64,000 nt of DNA. Source: Aurelia coerulea. Its lineage: Eukaryota > Cnidaria > Scyphozoa > Semaeostomeae > Ulmaridae. The notes below the pieces were generated by a model. That model was not told where the DNA came from and ran no database searches. It saw nothing but the letters and a program-made list of their open reading frames with translations. Position 1 is the stretch's first letter. Every line of letters starts with the position of its first letter. Where the stretch lies: contig CM076949.1 in NCBI GenBank assembly GCA_039566865.1, positions 4,865,501 through 4,929,500 of the forward strand, read 5' to 3'. The position numbers and the translations under genes were made by a program. Positions 45,501 through 52,144 of the stretch are shown in pieces.

Positions 45501-45875
45501 TTATTTCAATTCGCACCAAAGTGCTTATATTTTACTTTATTTACTTGTTTATCTTTGCTCATATGTAGTTTTTTTCTTGTAAAATCTTCAGTTAAATAAA
45601 AAATAAATTGGAAGGCTTCATAGTAAGTTAAGGCGTATTCTCAAACGTCAGAAAGGTTATTTCTATTATTTATTTTTTTCTGACAGGTTGCCCGACTTCA
45701 AGATTTCAGACGCTTAAACAAAGAACTCTTGTTGGACATATTAGATGCAATCGCAGAGTACATGCAGTCAGGACAAAACTTTGATTTTCTTGCAATGCAG
45801 CAACAGGTTGAGAATTTTGACATGAGAGAAATGAGGGACCAGAGAGATCAAAGAGATCAACGTGACAACAGATAG
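12517..45875 (+). CDS. LZTR1: LZTR1: Kelch-BTB-BACK adaptor of the CUL3 ubiquitin ligase
   Basis: Complete 23-exon gene: 12517-12662, 14494-14556, 16918-17066, 19987-20083, 20741-20824, 21632-21686, 23185-23324, 25224-25370, 27571-27625, 29474-29679, 30745-30840, 31660-31786, 32506-32570, 33794-33910, 34778-34900, 37581-37623, 37930-38036, 39665-39687, 40155-40206, 40971-41120, 41333-41386, 43853-43933, 45687-45875. Every junction is GT-AG and phases agree. The product is 789 aa (human 840) if one base missing in exon 10 is allowed for. Hallmark strings include [40 protein letters not shown] and [12 protein letters not shown], all near-identical to vertebrate LZTR1. In other animals it recruits RIT1 and RAS proteins to CUL3 for ubiquitination. 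The roughly 50-aa linker that human LZTR1 has before LPSGRLFH is absent, or lies in an exon I missed between 27625 and 29474. A charged RDQ-repeat tail is added at the C-terminus. Confidence 0.97.
12733..13345 (+). repeat. SINE split by a MITE insertion
   Basis: The 5' half (12733-12834) has the A-box-like TGGCGCAGTG and the B-box-like GGTTTGATACC. The 3' half resumes at 13249-13345 with AAGGGGTAGCGGACTCGATT and the tail GCAACTTCACCTTC. Alignment with the copy at 40418-40591 shows the two halves are one SINE interrupted at TAAG. Confidence 0.82.
12835..13248. mobile_element. MITE inserted in a SINE, TAAG duplicated
   Basis: The 414-bp element has inverted ends (TTGATTCTTTCACGCAAAAC near the left, complement near 13200-13235 on the right). 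It is flanked by TAAG at 12831-12834 and 13249-13252. It is therefore younger than the SINE copy it interrupts. Confidence 0.78.
13495..13682 (-). repeat. tRNA-derived SINE, near full length, minus strand
   Basis: Read on the minus strand it starts GTTGTGGGGCAGTGGTGTAA, keeps the B-box-like GGTTTGATACC and GAGCCCCACCACTTGAGCGT, and ends in TTCACCTTC. It matches the + strand copy at 40418-40591. Confidence 0.82.
13722..13979. mobile_element. Palindromic element with 7-bp target duplication
   Basis: The arms starting CATGGGTAGTTAGACAC and ending GTGTCTAACTACCCATG pair for about 110 bases around a pyrimidine-rich loop. GTTGATC flanks it at 13715-13721 and 13980-13986. It lies in LZTR1 intron 1. 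Confidence 0.82.
15187..16186. mobile_element. Mutator-like MITE, AGCATAGG family (1.0 kb copy)
   Basis: The left end AGCATAGGTTCTAAATCTTT is inverted near 16170, although the right end is shortened. TAGTAAATT occurs at 15178-15186 and 16187-16195, a 9-bp duplication. About 0.5 kb of extra sequence (about 15270-15765) lies inside compared with the other copies. Confidence 0.75.
16727..16785. repeat. Short tandem repeat, unit about 15 bp
   Basis: Four imperfect units of ATTGTATAACCNCAT stand head to tail in LZTR1 intron 2. Confidence 0.8.
17146..17371 (+). repeat. Polypurine (GGAA/GAAA) tract of about 225 bp
   Basis: Almost every base on the + strand is G or A, in irregular GGAAGGAA/GAAAG units, starting 80 bases after LZTR1 exon 3. 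Such tracts can form triplex DNA and often cause sequencing and replication trouble. Confidence 0.85.
19241..19754. mobile_element. Tc1/mariner-like palindromic MITE
   Basis: Ends are CAGGTGTCCCAAAAAAGTGC on the left and GTACTTTTTTGGGACACCGG on the right, the latter followed by GTA. It lies in LZTR1 intron 3. The left TA has been lost. Confidence 0.78.
20156..20212. repeat. 57-bp hairpin repeat (copy 1)
   Basis: GTGCCAATCATAGTGGAAA pairs with TTTCCACTATGACTGGCAC around a loop of about 19 bases. A homologous hairpin with a related loop is at 28010-28066. Confidence 0.75.
20892..20966. repeat. Tandem repeat of TTGTCCAAAGCA
   Basis: Five to six imperfect copies stand head to tail, starting 67 bases after LZTR1 exon 5. 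Confidence 0.85.
21777..22088. mobile_element. TTAA-type MITE, GGGGCTCCGTC family
   Basis: The left end GGGGCTCCGTCTCCAAATTT is inverted around 22065-22088 (TTTGGCTATGGAGCCAC then TTTAA). Relatives lie at 36694-37457, 46364-46675 and 55852-56130. The better copies show TTAA targets, as piggyBac elements do. Confidence 0.65.
22570..23145. mobile_element. Tc1/mariner-like full palindrome, 39 bp before LZTR1 exon 7
   Basis: TACCGGGTGTCGCAAAATGA is inverted at TCATTTTGGGACACCCGGTA. The two arms, each about 285 bases, are inverted copies of each other throughout, with almost no loop. The right end stops 39 bases before the exon 7 acceptor. Confidence 0.9.
23377..23759. mobile_element. MITE with TACAGTAGAAACCC ends
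   Basis: TACAGTAGAAACCCGTATAA is inverted at TTATGCGGGTTTCTACTGTA. It starts 52 bases after LZTR1 exon 7, so this exon is bracketed by two different MITEs. Confidence 0.88.
23775..24296. mobile_element. Mutator-like MITE, AGCATAGG family, 9-bp TSD
   Basis: Left end AGCATAGGCTGGAAATCTTT, right end AAAGATTTGGAACCTGTGCT. The flanks GACAAACAT (23766-23774) and GACAAACAC (24297-24305) are a 9-bp duplication with one mismatch. Confidence 0.85.
24628..25095. repeat. Palindromic repeat in LZTR1 intron 7
   Basis: ACAAGGACAGATTTTGTAAC in the left arm is inverted near 25065-25095, and AATTCAAAGCGATTAG is inverted at about 25005-25022. A single arm of the same repeat is present in the tyrosinase intron (about 5889-6066). 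Confidence 0.78.
25456..25992. mobile_element. piggyBac-like MITE, TTAA target
   Basis: TTAAAGGGGCAGTCAGACG on the left and CGTCTGACTGCCCCTTTAA on the right are perfect inverted repeats bounded by TTAA. It has no coding capacity. Confidence 0.88.
26084..26590. mobile_element. Degenerate MITE with ACGTAAATTCT ends
   Basis: ACGTAAATTCTGGAATAA with a GGGGG-rich subterminal block is loosely inverted at the right (GGGGGCTTGATTGAGAATTT, then ACGG). Similar G-rich motifs recur inside it. Confidence 0.5.
27209..27480. mobile_element. Palindromic MITE with internal 34-bp direct repeat
   Basis: TACAGTTAAGCCTGAAATTA is inverted at TAATTTCGGGCTTACCTGTA. In the left arm a 34-bp unit containing CATACCTATGCCAAATTCTG is present twice in tandem (about 27228-27298); the right arm has it once. 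Confidence 0.82.
28010..28066. repeat. 57-bp hairpin repeat (copy 2)
   Basis: GTACCAGCCACAGCGGGAAA pairs imperfectly with CTCCACTATGGCTGGCAC. It is homologous to 20156-20212, including the loop. Confidence 0.7.
28587..29012 (+). pseudogene. LINE 3' end (tail peptide plus 3' UTR)
   Basis: The frame at about 28640-28811 gives [25 protein letters not shown] and a stop: the C-terminal [15 protein letters not shown] motif of CR1/jockey-like LINE proteins. A 3' UTR with an A-rich end near 29000 follows. Short 5'-truncated copies are typical of target-primed reverse transcription. Confidence 0.75.
30130..30650. mobile_element. Degenerate Mutator-like MITE relic
   Basis: The internal sequence around 30319-30400 (AAAACCATAGTTTATGAAGG, and AATTTGATGACATCAC further on) matches the interior of 38050-38575. 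The ends are no longer recognisable. Confidence 0.4.
31135..31614. mobile_element. Palindromic element just before LZTR1 exon 12
   Basis: Arms of about 200 bases pair: GACATGAAGATCAAATGTTG on the left, CAACATTTGATCTTCACGTC on the right; ACCATGTTTGTTCTTCTTC also has its complement at about 31438-31461. It ends about 45 bases before exon 12. Confidence 0.82.
33556..33743. mobile_element. 188-bp near-perfect hairpin element, 7-bp TSD
   Basis: CACAGGGACCCCAGGAAATT is inverted at AATTTCCTGGGGTCCCCGTG. The arms of about 75 bases are almost identical, including C and G runs. GTGTATG flanks it at 33549-33555 and 33744-33750. It lies 50 bases before LZTR1 exon 14. Confidence 0.88.
33945..34175 (+). 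pseudogene. LINE 3' end with (AATG)n tail
   Basis: Starting about 35 bases after LZTR1 exon 14, [12 protein letters not shown] and a stop match LINE C-termini. The 3' UTR then ends in an AATG tetranucleotide run (about 34126-34175), the tail type of CR1/L2-like elements. Confidence 0.7.
35038..35920. mobile_element. MITE with CTTAACCCTAATCCA ends
   Basis: CTTAACCCTAATCCACATGG is inverted at CATATGGATTAGGGTTAAGT. Subterminal G/C homopolymer blocks (GGGGGGGTGGA) are also inverted. It lies in LZTR1 intron 15. Confidence 0.75.
35930..36586. mobile_element. Tc1/mariner-like palindromic MITE, diverged
   Basis: TACATAGTGTCGCTAAAGTT (left) and ACTTTTTCTGGGACACCCTG, ending in TA (right), are diverged family ends. 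The arms match over about 150 bases, e.g. CGTTTGATTAACTATTGAAA on the left. Confidence 0.78.
36694..37457. mobile_element. TTAA-type MITE interrupted by a LINE tail
   Basis: TTAAAGGGGCTGGGTCACGT is inverted at ACGTGACCCAGCCCCTTTA. The LINE tail and its repeat (about 36925-37384) sit inside and are probably a secondary insertion. Confidence 0.78.
36925..37384 (+). pseudogene. LINE 3' end with (AAATG)n tail
   Basis: Tail peptide includes [16 protein letters not shown] and [15 protein letters not shown], then a stop at 37146-37148. The 3' UTR ends in a GAAAT pentanucleotide run (about 37340-37384). It is a 5'-truncated dead copy. Confidence 0.82.
38050..38575. mobile_element. Mutator-like MITE, perfect 9-bp TSD, 13 nt after an LZTR1 donor
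   Basis: AGCATAGGTTCCAAATCTTT on the left, AACCTATGCT on the right. GTATTAGTA occurs at 38041-38049 and 38576-38584. LZTR1 exon 17 ends at 38036, so the insertion left only GTTA plus the duplicated target of the original intron start. Confidence 0.9.
38619..39129. mobile_element. Mutator-like MITE, AGCATAGGGCTC subfamily
   Basis: AGCATAGGGCTCAAATCTTT is inverted at GATTTGAGCCCTATGCT. Flanks GCAATACAT and GCAATGCAT (38610-38618, 39130-39138) form a 9-bp duplication with one mismatch. It lies 34 bases beyond the previous element's duplication. Confidence 0.87.
40418..40591 (+). repeat. Full-length tRNA-derived SINE
   Basis: It begins GGTATGGCGCAGTGGTATAA, an A-box match, and has AAGGGGTCGCGGACTCGATC centrally. 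It ends in GCAACTTCATCTTCACCTTC. It serves as the reference copy for the family in this window. Confidence 0.85.
41722..43412. mobile_element. 1.69-kb snap-back element, 11-bp target duplication
   Basis: Two arms of about 0.85 kb are inverted copies, from AGATAAGGTTCAAATCCTTA on the left to its complement ending TTATCT on the right, around a short loop near 42540-42600. TGGTGTATGCA flanks it at 41711-41721 and 43413-43423. The duplication length and very long inverted ends point to a Mutator-type non-autonomous element. It fills LZTR1 intron 21. Confidence 0.92.
43758..43820 (-). repeat. tRNA-like sequence, probably a SINE head
   Basis: On the minus strand GGTAGCGTGGTGGTTAGC resembles an A-box and GGGTTCGAATCGCG a B-box. 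The acceptor and anticodon stems do not pair well, so a functional tRNA is unlikely. Confidence 0.45.
44400..45420 (-). pseudogene. LINE ORF2 fragment: reverse transcriptase YADD block to C-terminus
   Basis: Minus-strand frames give [11 protein letters not shown], then [11 protein letters not shown] (the catalytic YADD box), [40 protein letters not shown] and [18 protein letters not shown]. They are broken by at least two frameshifts (near 45265 and 44650). It is a CR1/L2-like non-LTR element, truncated at its 5' end, antisense in the last LZTR1 intron. Confidence 0.88.
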
Positions 45876-46061
45876 AATATCCTGAGCTAGCTTGTCTCCA
45901 CATTAGACATAGTAGGGCCCAGCATCAAAATGATAAGCTCTCAGTTCGTCTCCTGCCTGGCCGGGTAGAGAAAACCAGGTTTCCTTCCATTGTTTGTATG
46001 GTAGTGACATATTTCGGCAAACTTTTTCATGGAAACAGAGGCATCTTTTCCAGTGCAGTAA

Positions 46062-46869
46062 ACATTGGGCTCAAATCTTTAAAAGGAGAGTGTAAAATTA
46101 TAGAACATTTTTCTTGGAATCAAATGGCTTGAAAGGAAATTAAGATACTTTGCTGTTAATCTGCCGTGGAAATTTTGTTATCTCGAGTGGTTTCCAAATG
46201 GCGGCATTTATTATTTTTTAGGCTGTGACGTCATCAAATTTCTAAATCCTAAACCAGAAGAGCTACAAATCTCTGCTTGCCACCATATTTTAGAGATTCA
46301 TAAACTAGGGTTGTCTTAAAAATTGTATCAATTTTACTCTATTGATTTACGATTTAAGATGACTTAAAGGAGCTCCGTCGCCAAAATGTAAACAAAACGA
46401 TGATTTTTGCAGCTTTTTAAAGGTGATATCACACAGGATTTCCATATTTTGAAAGTTGGTGTTTGGACATAAATCATTGTACTTCACTAACAAAAATCCA
46501 AACATTCATATCTTCTACGATTGCTCGGATATAAGTGGATTTTGAACGGTCACTTTTTGGTGGCGAAGGTGAAGCCACCAAACAAACTGCAGAAAACAAT
46601 GGATGAACAATGGATAATTGGTGACACATGCGAGTTTACGGATTTGTTTATTGTTTGGGGTCAGAGCCCCTTTAAATGTTTTCAAAATTTTCAATGAATT
46701 TTTCAAAAATAATGAAAACGCCGCCATTATGAAAATAATCAAGACATCAAGAATTTTCCACGACAGATACAGCAAAGTAATGTCCTTCCAAGCCATTCAA
46801 TTCATAGAAAAATATGATCGTATTTTACACCCAGCTTTTTGGAGATTTGAAAGATCTGAGCCCTATGCT
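46062..46869. mobile_element. Mutator-like MITE carrying a nested TTAA element
   Basis: The left end ACATTGGGCTCAAATCTTTA is inverted at GATCTGAGCCCTATGCT. Flanks GTGCAGTAA and ATGCAATAA are a weak 9-bp duplication. The element at 46364-46675 interrupts it. Confidence 0.8.
46364..46675. mobile_element. piggyBac-like MITE nested in another MITE
   Basis: TTAAAGGAGCTCCGTCGCC is inverted at about GGGGTCAGAGCCCCTTTAA, with TTAA at both ends. Removing it restores the host element sequence (compare 38900-38950), so TTAA is the target. Confidence 0.87.
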
Positions 46870-46908
46870 ATGCAATAAAATATAAAATGCCATACCCAGA
46901 TGTTTAGA

Positions 46909-47517
46909 TACCGGGTGTCCCAAAAAAATGTATACGGATTTGGTTGACTCCGGAAATGTGAATTTAGCTTCAATGAACGTCCAAACACTCGAAAAATGTT
47001 CCTCGACAGTTAACTTGAACATTGATACCTCGTTTGTTCATATTGGTACTTTGAGAGCAGACATGTTAATCTTGAAAGTTCAAATTTGCTTCTTCTTGCA
47101 AACCAGAGCTTTAGCCTTTTGGCCTAAGCAATTTCTTAAGGCACATCGTAGAAATCAACGATATCTTTCATAAAATTTGGACAATATTAGATCTTGTATT
47201 ATTCTGTTTTCCAGAAGTCATCCCCCAGTCACCCATTTGGAAGTTTCCTAATTTTCATTAATTTCAGTTCTTAATTACGATGTGCTTCAGGAATTTGCTT
47301 AGGCCAAAAGGCCAAACCTCTGGTCCGCAAGTGCATGCAAAATTGAGCTTTCAAGATTGATATTTCTGCTCTCAATGCACCAATACCAACAAACGAGGTA
47401 TCTATGTTCGAGTTCACTATCAAGGAACATTTTGAGAGTGATTAGCCATTAATTAAAGCTAAATTCACATCGCTGGAGTGAACCAAATCTGTATAAATTT
47501 GTTTGGGACACCCGGTA
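46909..47517. mobile_element. Tc1/mariner-like palindromic MITE, same subfamily as 10100-10925
   Basis: TACCGGGTGTCCCAAAAAAA is inverted at TTTGTTTGGGACACCCGGTA. The arms share GGTACTTTGAGAGCAGACAT with 10100-10925. Confidence 0.9.
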
Positions 47518-48476
47518 TAATCTTTATCTTCCGATATATAGCGCTCGAAGAGAGCTGTCAATCTCAATCCAGTATTGAGAACGATCTATCAATAGACCTT
47601 AAAGTTATTCTACAAGAGAGTATTCATGGAAAGATATTTTTATGCAGTGATAAAAGATGCGGTGCCGCTCGATTGATCATTTTGTATCAAAATGTACAGA
47701 AATCTCACTTTTTTTTAATTTAATTTTTTTTTTAATCTAGTTGATGGATGAAAAATGTTACAAATGCAAGATCTGTCTTTTTTTATTTTATTTTTTTATT
47801 TTATCTTATTATTTTTTATAAATCTAAATCTGGCTCTGGCACCCAGGGTAGATCTGTCTCGAATCCAGTGGATAGTTTTAGCAGAAATTTTGAAAAATGA
47901 TGGTCAAAATGGGAACTGATCCAACTGACGAAGCTATTTGTCTAAATTTAATCTAAAATCACTACACGAGACTATGAAACAAGCGGGTGCTGTGGCGAAT
48001 ATGAAGCAATTCCCCGTTGTGAATATGAATCAATGTATATTTCGGTAGAGCACAGGCGCCTTTGCTTCACTTTGCAATGAGAGCATCCTCAGCGGGCTGG
48101 AAACATTCGCTGACTTTCGCTTCCCGTGTTCCCTTGCTGCAAGCGATGAATACGTGGTAGGTCGTCTCCCCTGTAAATAGTCGTCAGTTTTTCCCAGCTG
48201 CCGCGTATTTCAATGAAATTACTCCTATTTGAGAAATCACCTAAATTTAACTACAAGATCGATCCTCAAATTTCTTCTTTTTTTGTCTGGTAGGATCGAG
48301 GACCAATAAGATAATCATTAACATGTTTTAACAAGAATTTGAATCGAACGACATCTTTATGCATTTTGCAGAATTTTCGAATATACACAAAAATAATAGA
48401 AGCTCTAACGCAAGTCAATCGCGCGTTTCGCATAATAATGTATGAAATGTCGCTCGATTCATACCCTTTTGTAGGA
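47518..48476. other. Intergenic, no gene seen
   Basis: It contains T-rich runs (about 47708-47825) and a half copy of the TACCCTGGGTACCAGAG hairpin near 47830. I found nothing else assignable. Confidence 0.5.
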
Positions 48477-48949
48477 TACAGTAAAAACCTGCGTATAAGA
48501 ACCTACAATTTTGCAAGTCAGCCTAACTAGGTTCGTATGTTTTGGGTATTTAGTGGGAAACGAGGCTTTTCAGGTTCTTAAATTGGTTCTTATTTTATTC
48601 ATGGCTTTCAGGAATTTCTTCTCTTCAGATTCTAACTTCAGGCCTATTATTTACTGTCAGTTCACATCAGTTGAGTTTATGAGATATATTTCCCAGCAGA
48701 AATTGTAGAAGAATCAGAAATGTTTATATAATCCAGAGAAAATCTTTCACAAGCTTCTCAGCAGGTAATATAAACATTTTTTATTCTTCCACAAACTTCT
48801 GTTGAGAATAAGACCCCGTGCTCTCTAGAAATAAGAACCTATTTCAAATTCCAGGCTGAATGGGTTCTTATATAATTGGGGTTTAATTGCAAAATTTCAG
48901 CCTGTAGGTTCTTAATCCACTAGGTTCTTATACGCGGGTTTTTACTGTA
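48477..48949. mobile_element. MITE with TACAGTAAAAACC ends
   Basis: TACAGTAAAAACCTGCGTAT is inverted at ATACGCGGGTTTTTACTGTA. It is related to 11105-11276 and 23377-23759. Confidence 0.9.
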
Positions 48950-49031
48950 ACTAAAAGGTCTATTTAGAAAATAGCGCAATAAACTGATTGAAACTGGTGT
49001 AATAAGTCTAGTTCAGTGCTTGGTAAGTAAA

Positions 49032-49532
49032 ACATAGGACTCAAATCTTTAAAAAGGTCGGTGTAAAATTCTATTGCAGTTTTCTTTGAAATAAATAGCT
49101 TGGAAGGAACTTAGGGTTTTTTGCTGTAAATCTCCCGTGGCAATTTATTGATATCTTGATTTGTTTCAATATGGCGGCATTTATTAAATTTGAGGCTATG
49201 ACGTCATCAAATTTCTAAATCCTAAACTAGAAGAGCTACAGATTTCTGCTTGCCATCATATTGTAGACCTTCATAAACTATGGTTTCTTTGGAGGTTATA
49301 TAATGTTTCCTCTATTAGTTTAGGATTTACGAGTGTTTAAATTTTTTCAAAATTTTTCATGAATTTTTTCAAAAATAGTGAAATTGCCGCCATTTTGAAA
49401 AACATAAAGATATCAAAAAATTTCCACGGCATATTTACAGCAAAGTACCATAAGTTCCTTTCAAGCAATTCAATTCAAAGAAAACTGCAAAAGAATTTTA
49501 CACCGACCTTTTTAAAGATTTGAGCCCTATGT
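49032..49532. mobile_element. Mutator-like MITE flanked by a 64-bp direct repeat
   Basis: ACATAGGACTCAAATCTTTA is inverted at AAAGATTTGAGCCCTATGT. About 64 bases on the left (48968-49031) recur on the right (49535-49598) at roughly 85% identity. Both contain ACTGGTGTAATAAGTCTAG. Confidence 0.85.
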
Positions 49533-49598
49533 TGAAATAGCCCAACAAACTAATTGAGACTGGTGTAATAAGTCTAGATTTGTGCGTGGTAAGTGATA

Positions 49599-50974
49599 CC
49601 AGTTGCATAATTGACCTGCTTGCATTCAGGTTTTGATTAGTGTTGATTCAAAGAGCAGACGTATACAATGCATTGTGTTAAATTGAGATCAAAAGGTCAA
49701 ACAAGAGCCGTCTTTATTTATCTTACCAATTATCTGTCTGTCTAATTAGAAACTGTCTTGCTTATTGATAGAATGGTAGCTAAATAGATGTCTAAAAGCT
49801 AGTAGAACTGTAGAACTGGGATTTGACTTACAGACTGGTTTCGCACCTCAATTCTTCTAATGTTAAGTCCACATTCCCACTAGTTTAGGCGGAAAAATCT
49901 ACGCACAAAACTTTGAATTGTTTGCAAGAGCGATTCCGCTTGACAGGCGAATAGGTTTCCATTTCTGAAAACTTCGCTTTGCTTTTTGGTTTTGCTATTC
50001 TGTTTCGTTGTTACCTTAGAAGTTTAATGTTAGGCCCTTTCCTTTTCAACTAAAGTTGCTACCACCTCTCAGTCCGATGTATCTAGCCGCTTATTATTCG
50101 AACCTATCGTGACTTCGCTTGCAGGCTTTGCCTAAACTGGTCTAAACAATATAATAGTCTGCGTACTTCAAAAAGTTAAGGCCTGAATGCTTGTTTTCGT
50201 ATTGCTATCCTGCCGGACTATAATTTGATTCCGGTCCTTCCCTAATCGATCGGAATACAAGCAATATAGCCGGTTAACGCAGCTTCCGACTCTACTGATC
50301 TCCATGAATTCGTTCATATTGGTAGCCTTTAGCTCAACTGATAGACTTTGCCTTTTGCGTTCTGCAACTTGTGCGAATGTTGTAAAACAAAGGATTCAGG
50401 TCTGTCCTGGGCAAAGCGATTTTGCAGCCTCGAGAATTGATTTCACACTTTCTGCGCAGCCAATGTATAGCTACAATCTTAGACAAAAGTCGTTGAGACA
50501 AATGCTTTTTGTGTAGTAAAATACCTTTCTTTCCTGGAAATCACTATGTTCCACCGCCAAAGACCCCCTTCCCCCCACTGCAATGTTGATTTGATTGAAG
50601 AAGACATAGTGGTGGATTCATCTGCAACATTTCCACCATATTCCATTATTGCATTGGGGGGAGGGGGGTCCTTAACTCACAATTTCTTCCTGAAAGCAAA
50701 GTGTCTCAACACCTTTGTCCAGGATTGTAGGTAAAAATCGAATAAAGATAAGTTGACAAGCAAACCAACCATAATGTTTTGCCTTCTCTGTTTATTTTGA
50801 TTTGATTGGGTACACTAAGAGGTGTGAAATCTATTCTTCAGAAGCGTAGATCGCATTGTCCTTTCAGAAACCTAAATCTTTTGTTTCACATTGTTTCATA
50901 CTGTCATTGTGATACACCTAATCTATTTAGGCCATAGCTGATCGACTCGACGTTTACCCTGAAATTGATATAAG
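49599..50974. other. Intergenic, no gene seen
   Basis: A degenerate tRNA-like head (TTAGCTCAACTGATAGA at about 50328-50345) and a short palindromic C/G-run block (about 50555-50670) are the only features I noted. Confidence 0.45.
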
Positions 50975-51561
50975 TACCGGGTGGCCAACTTCCCAAATTA
51001 GATCATAGCTAGCTCTCTGAAATAAAACTATTGGCAAATGCTTTGTATCACAGTTTAGTTGAAAGGCTTAGCTATCTTTTGAGAAGCTGCAAGGTCATTT
51101 TAAGCAATGACTATCATCCGAAAAAAACCAGATTCAAAGAATATCTTGAATCCCGGATTCCTCATTTTTAGTGAAATAATCGCCATCATTTTCCAGTCAA
51201 CATTTGGTGAAAACTCAACGAAGCGATGGATCTAAAGTCGTCTGAGGGAGAGTTTGTGTTTGCAAAATGATTGACCTCTGTTCCTCGTTCAAATGCTTCA
51301 AAGCAAATTCGGAATTCAGCTTTTTCCCATCTTCCAACACATCGACTGGAAAACGAGAGAATAGTCCGAGAAATGAATGAATTTCCATATTTTGGAAACT
51401 GTTTTTCAGATAGTAGGCATGCCTTAAACTAACCAAGCAACATTTCAAAAGATAGCTGAGCCTTTCAGTTACATGCTGATACCTTGTTTGTGTGCATAAC
51501 ATTTGCTTTCAGGAAACTACGTGTGATCAAGCTCGTGAAGTTCTTTTTGGGTGACCCGGTA
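50975..51561. mobile_element. Tc1/mariner-like palindromic MITE
   Basis: TACCGGGTGGCCAACTTCCC is inverted at GTTCTTTTTGGGTGACCCGG, followed by TA. The arms match internally, e.g. AGCTATCTTTTGA against TCAAAAGATAGCT. Confidence 0.82.
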
Positions 51562-51634
51562 TATCAAACTTTAAATCCACAACCATTGCTCCAGATTAAC
51601 CAACCAAAAAGCAGTATCTTTCAGTTGAGTACTT

Positions 51635-51810
51635 TCATAGGCGTAGGAGATAGGGGGCAAAGGGGGGCTGCAGCCCCCCCCAACGTCAGAAAAATTTGCA
51701 AAAATCAGCCATAATCGGGCGGAAATCCGCCTCAAGTCGGGCAACATTTTCTCAAACAATGGATTTTTTGTCAGGCAGCCCCCCCAAATTTTATCTTCCC
51801 CTACGCCGAT
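51635..51810. mobile_element. 176-bp MITE with 8-bp target duplication
   Basis: TCATAGGCGTAGGAGAT is inverted at ATCTTCCCCTACGCCGAT, with G/C-run subterminal blocks. GAGTACTT flanks it at 51627-51634 and 51811-51818, consistent with a hAT-type element. Confidence 0.83.
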
Positions 51811-52074
51811 GAGTACTTTAACGCTATTAGACTGGTCTTCCTATAGCTATTCCGTTTTGTTTGGACAGCCAGCTAAGGTAACTGACTACACAATCAAACG
51901 GACCACCTGTAGTTGCCAATTCACCATTCAAACAACCGCATCTGGGCTGAGCGACTAGCAACACTGTTATCTTAATTCATGAGCTTTGATTTGTTGTTTG
52001 CTAATTTGCAATTATTTTGATGAATTTATTTTTGTTTTTATATATGGATATTTGGAGGAGAAGATCGTGAAATT

Positions 52075-52144
52075 ATGGATACTTGGTGGAACATTGTGTT
52101 ATTGGTTTCTTGTGCATATATTGTGGAGTTCGCTGCTGCAAAAG
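52075..52144 (+). other. Signal-peptide exon of the secreted matrix-like protein
   Basis: The 23 codons encode MDTWWNIVLLVSCAYIVEF and AAAK, a typical cleavable signal peptide with a likely cut after the Ala run. The donor GTGAGA leaves phase 1, which fits the exon at 53734. The exon is too small to stand out alone, so it is the least certain of the five. Confidence 0.72.

Larger units (their letters stand above)
37930..45875 (+). other. LZTR1: LZTR1 second BTB-BACK unit and C-terminal tail (exons 17-23)
   Basis: BTB2 spans exons 17-20 ([51 protein letters not shown]). Exon 18 is only 23 nt. BACK2 covers exons 21-23 ([30 protein letters not shown]). The last 16 residues are an Arg/Asp/Gln repeat ending at TAG 45873-45875, with no counterpart in human LZTR1 as I recall it. 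Confidence 0.95.
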
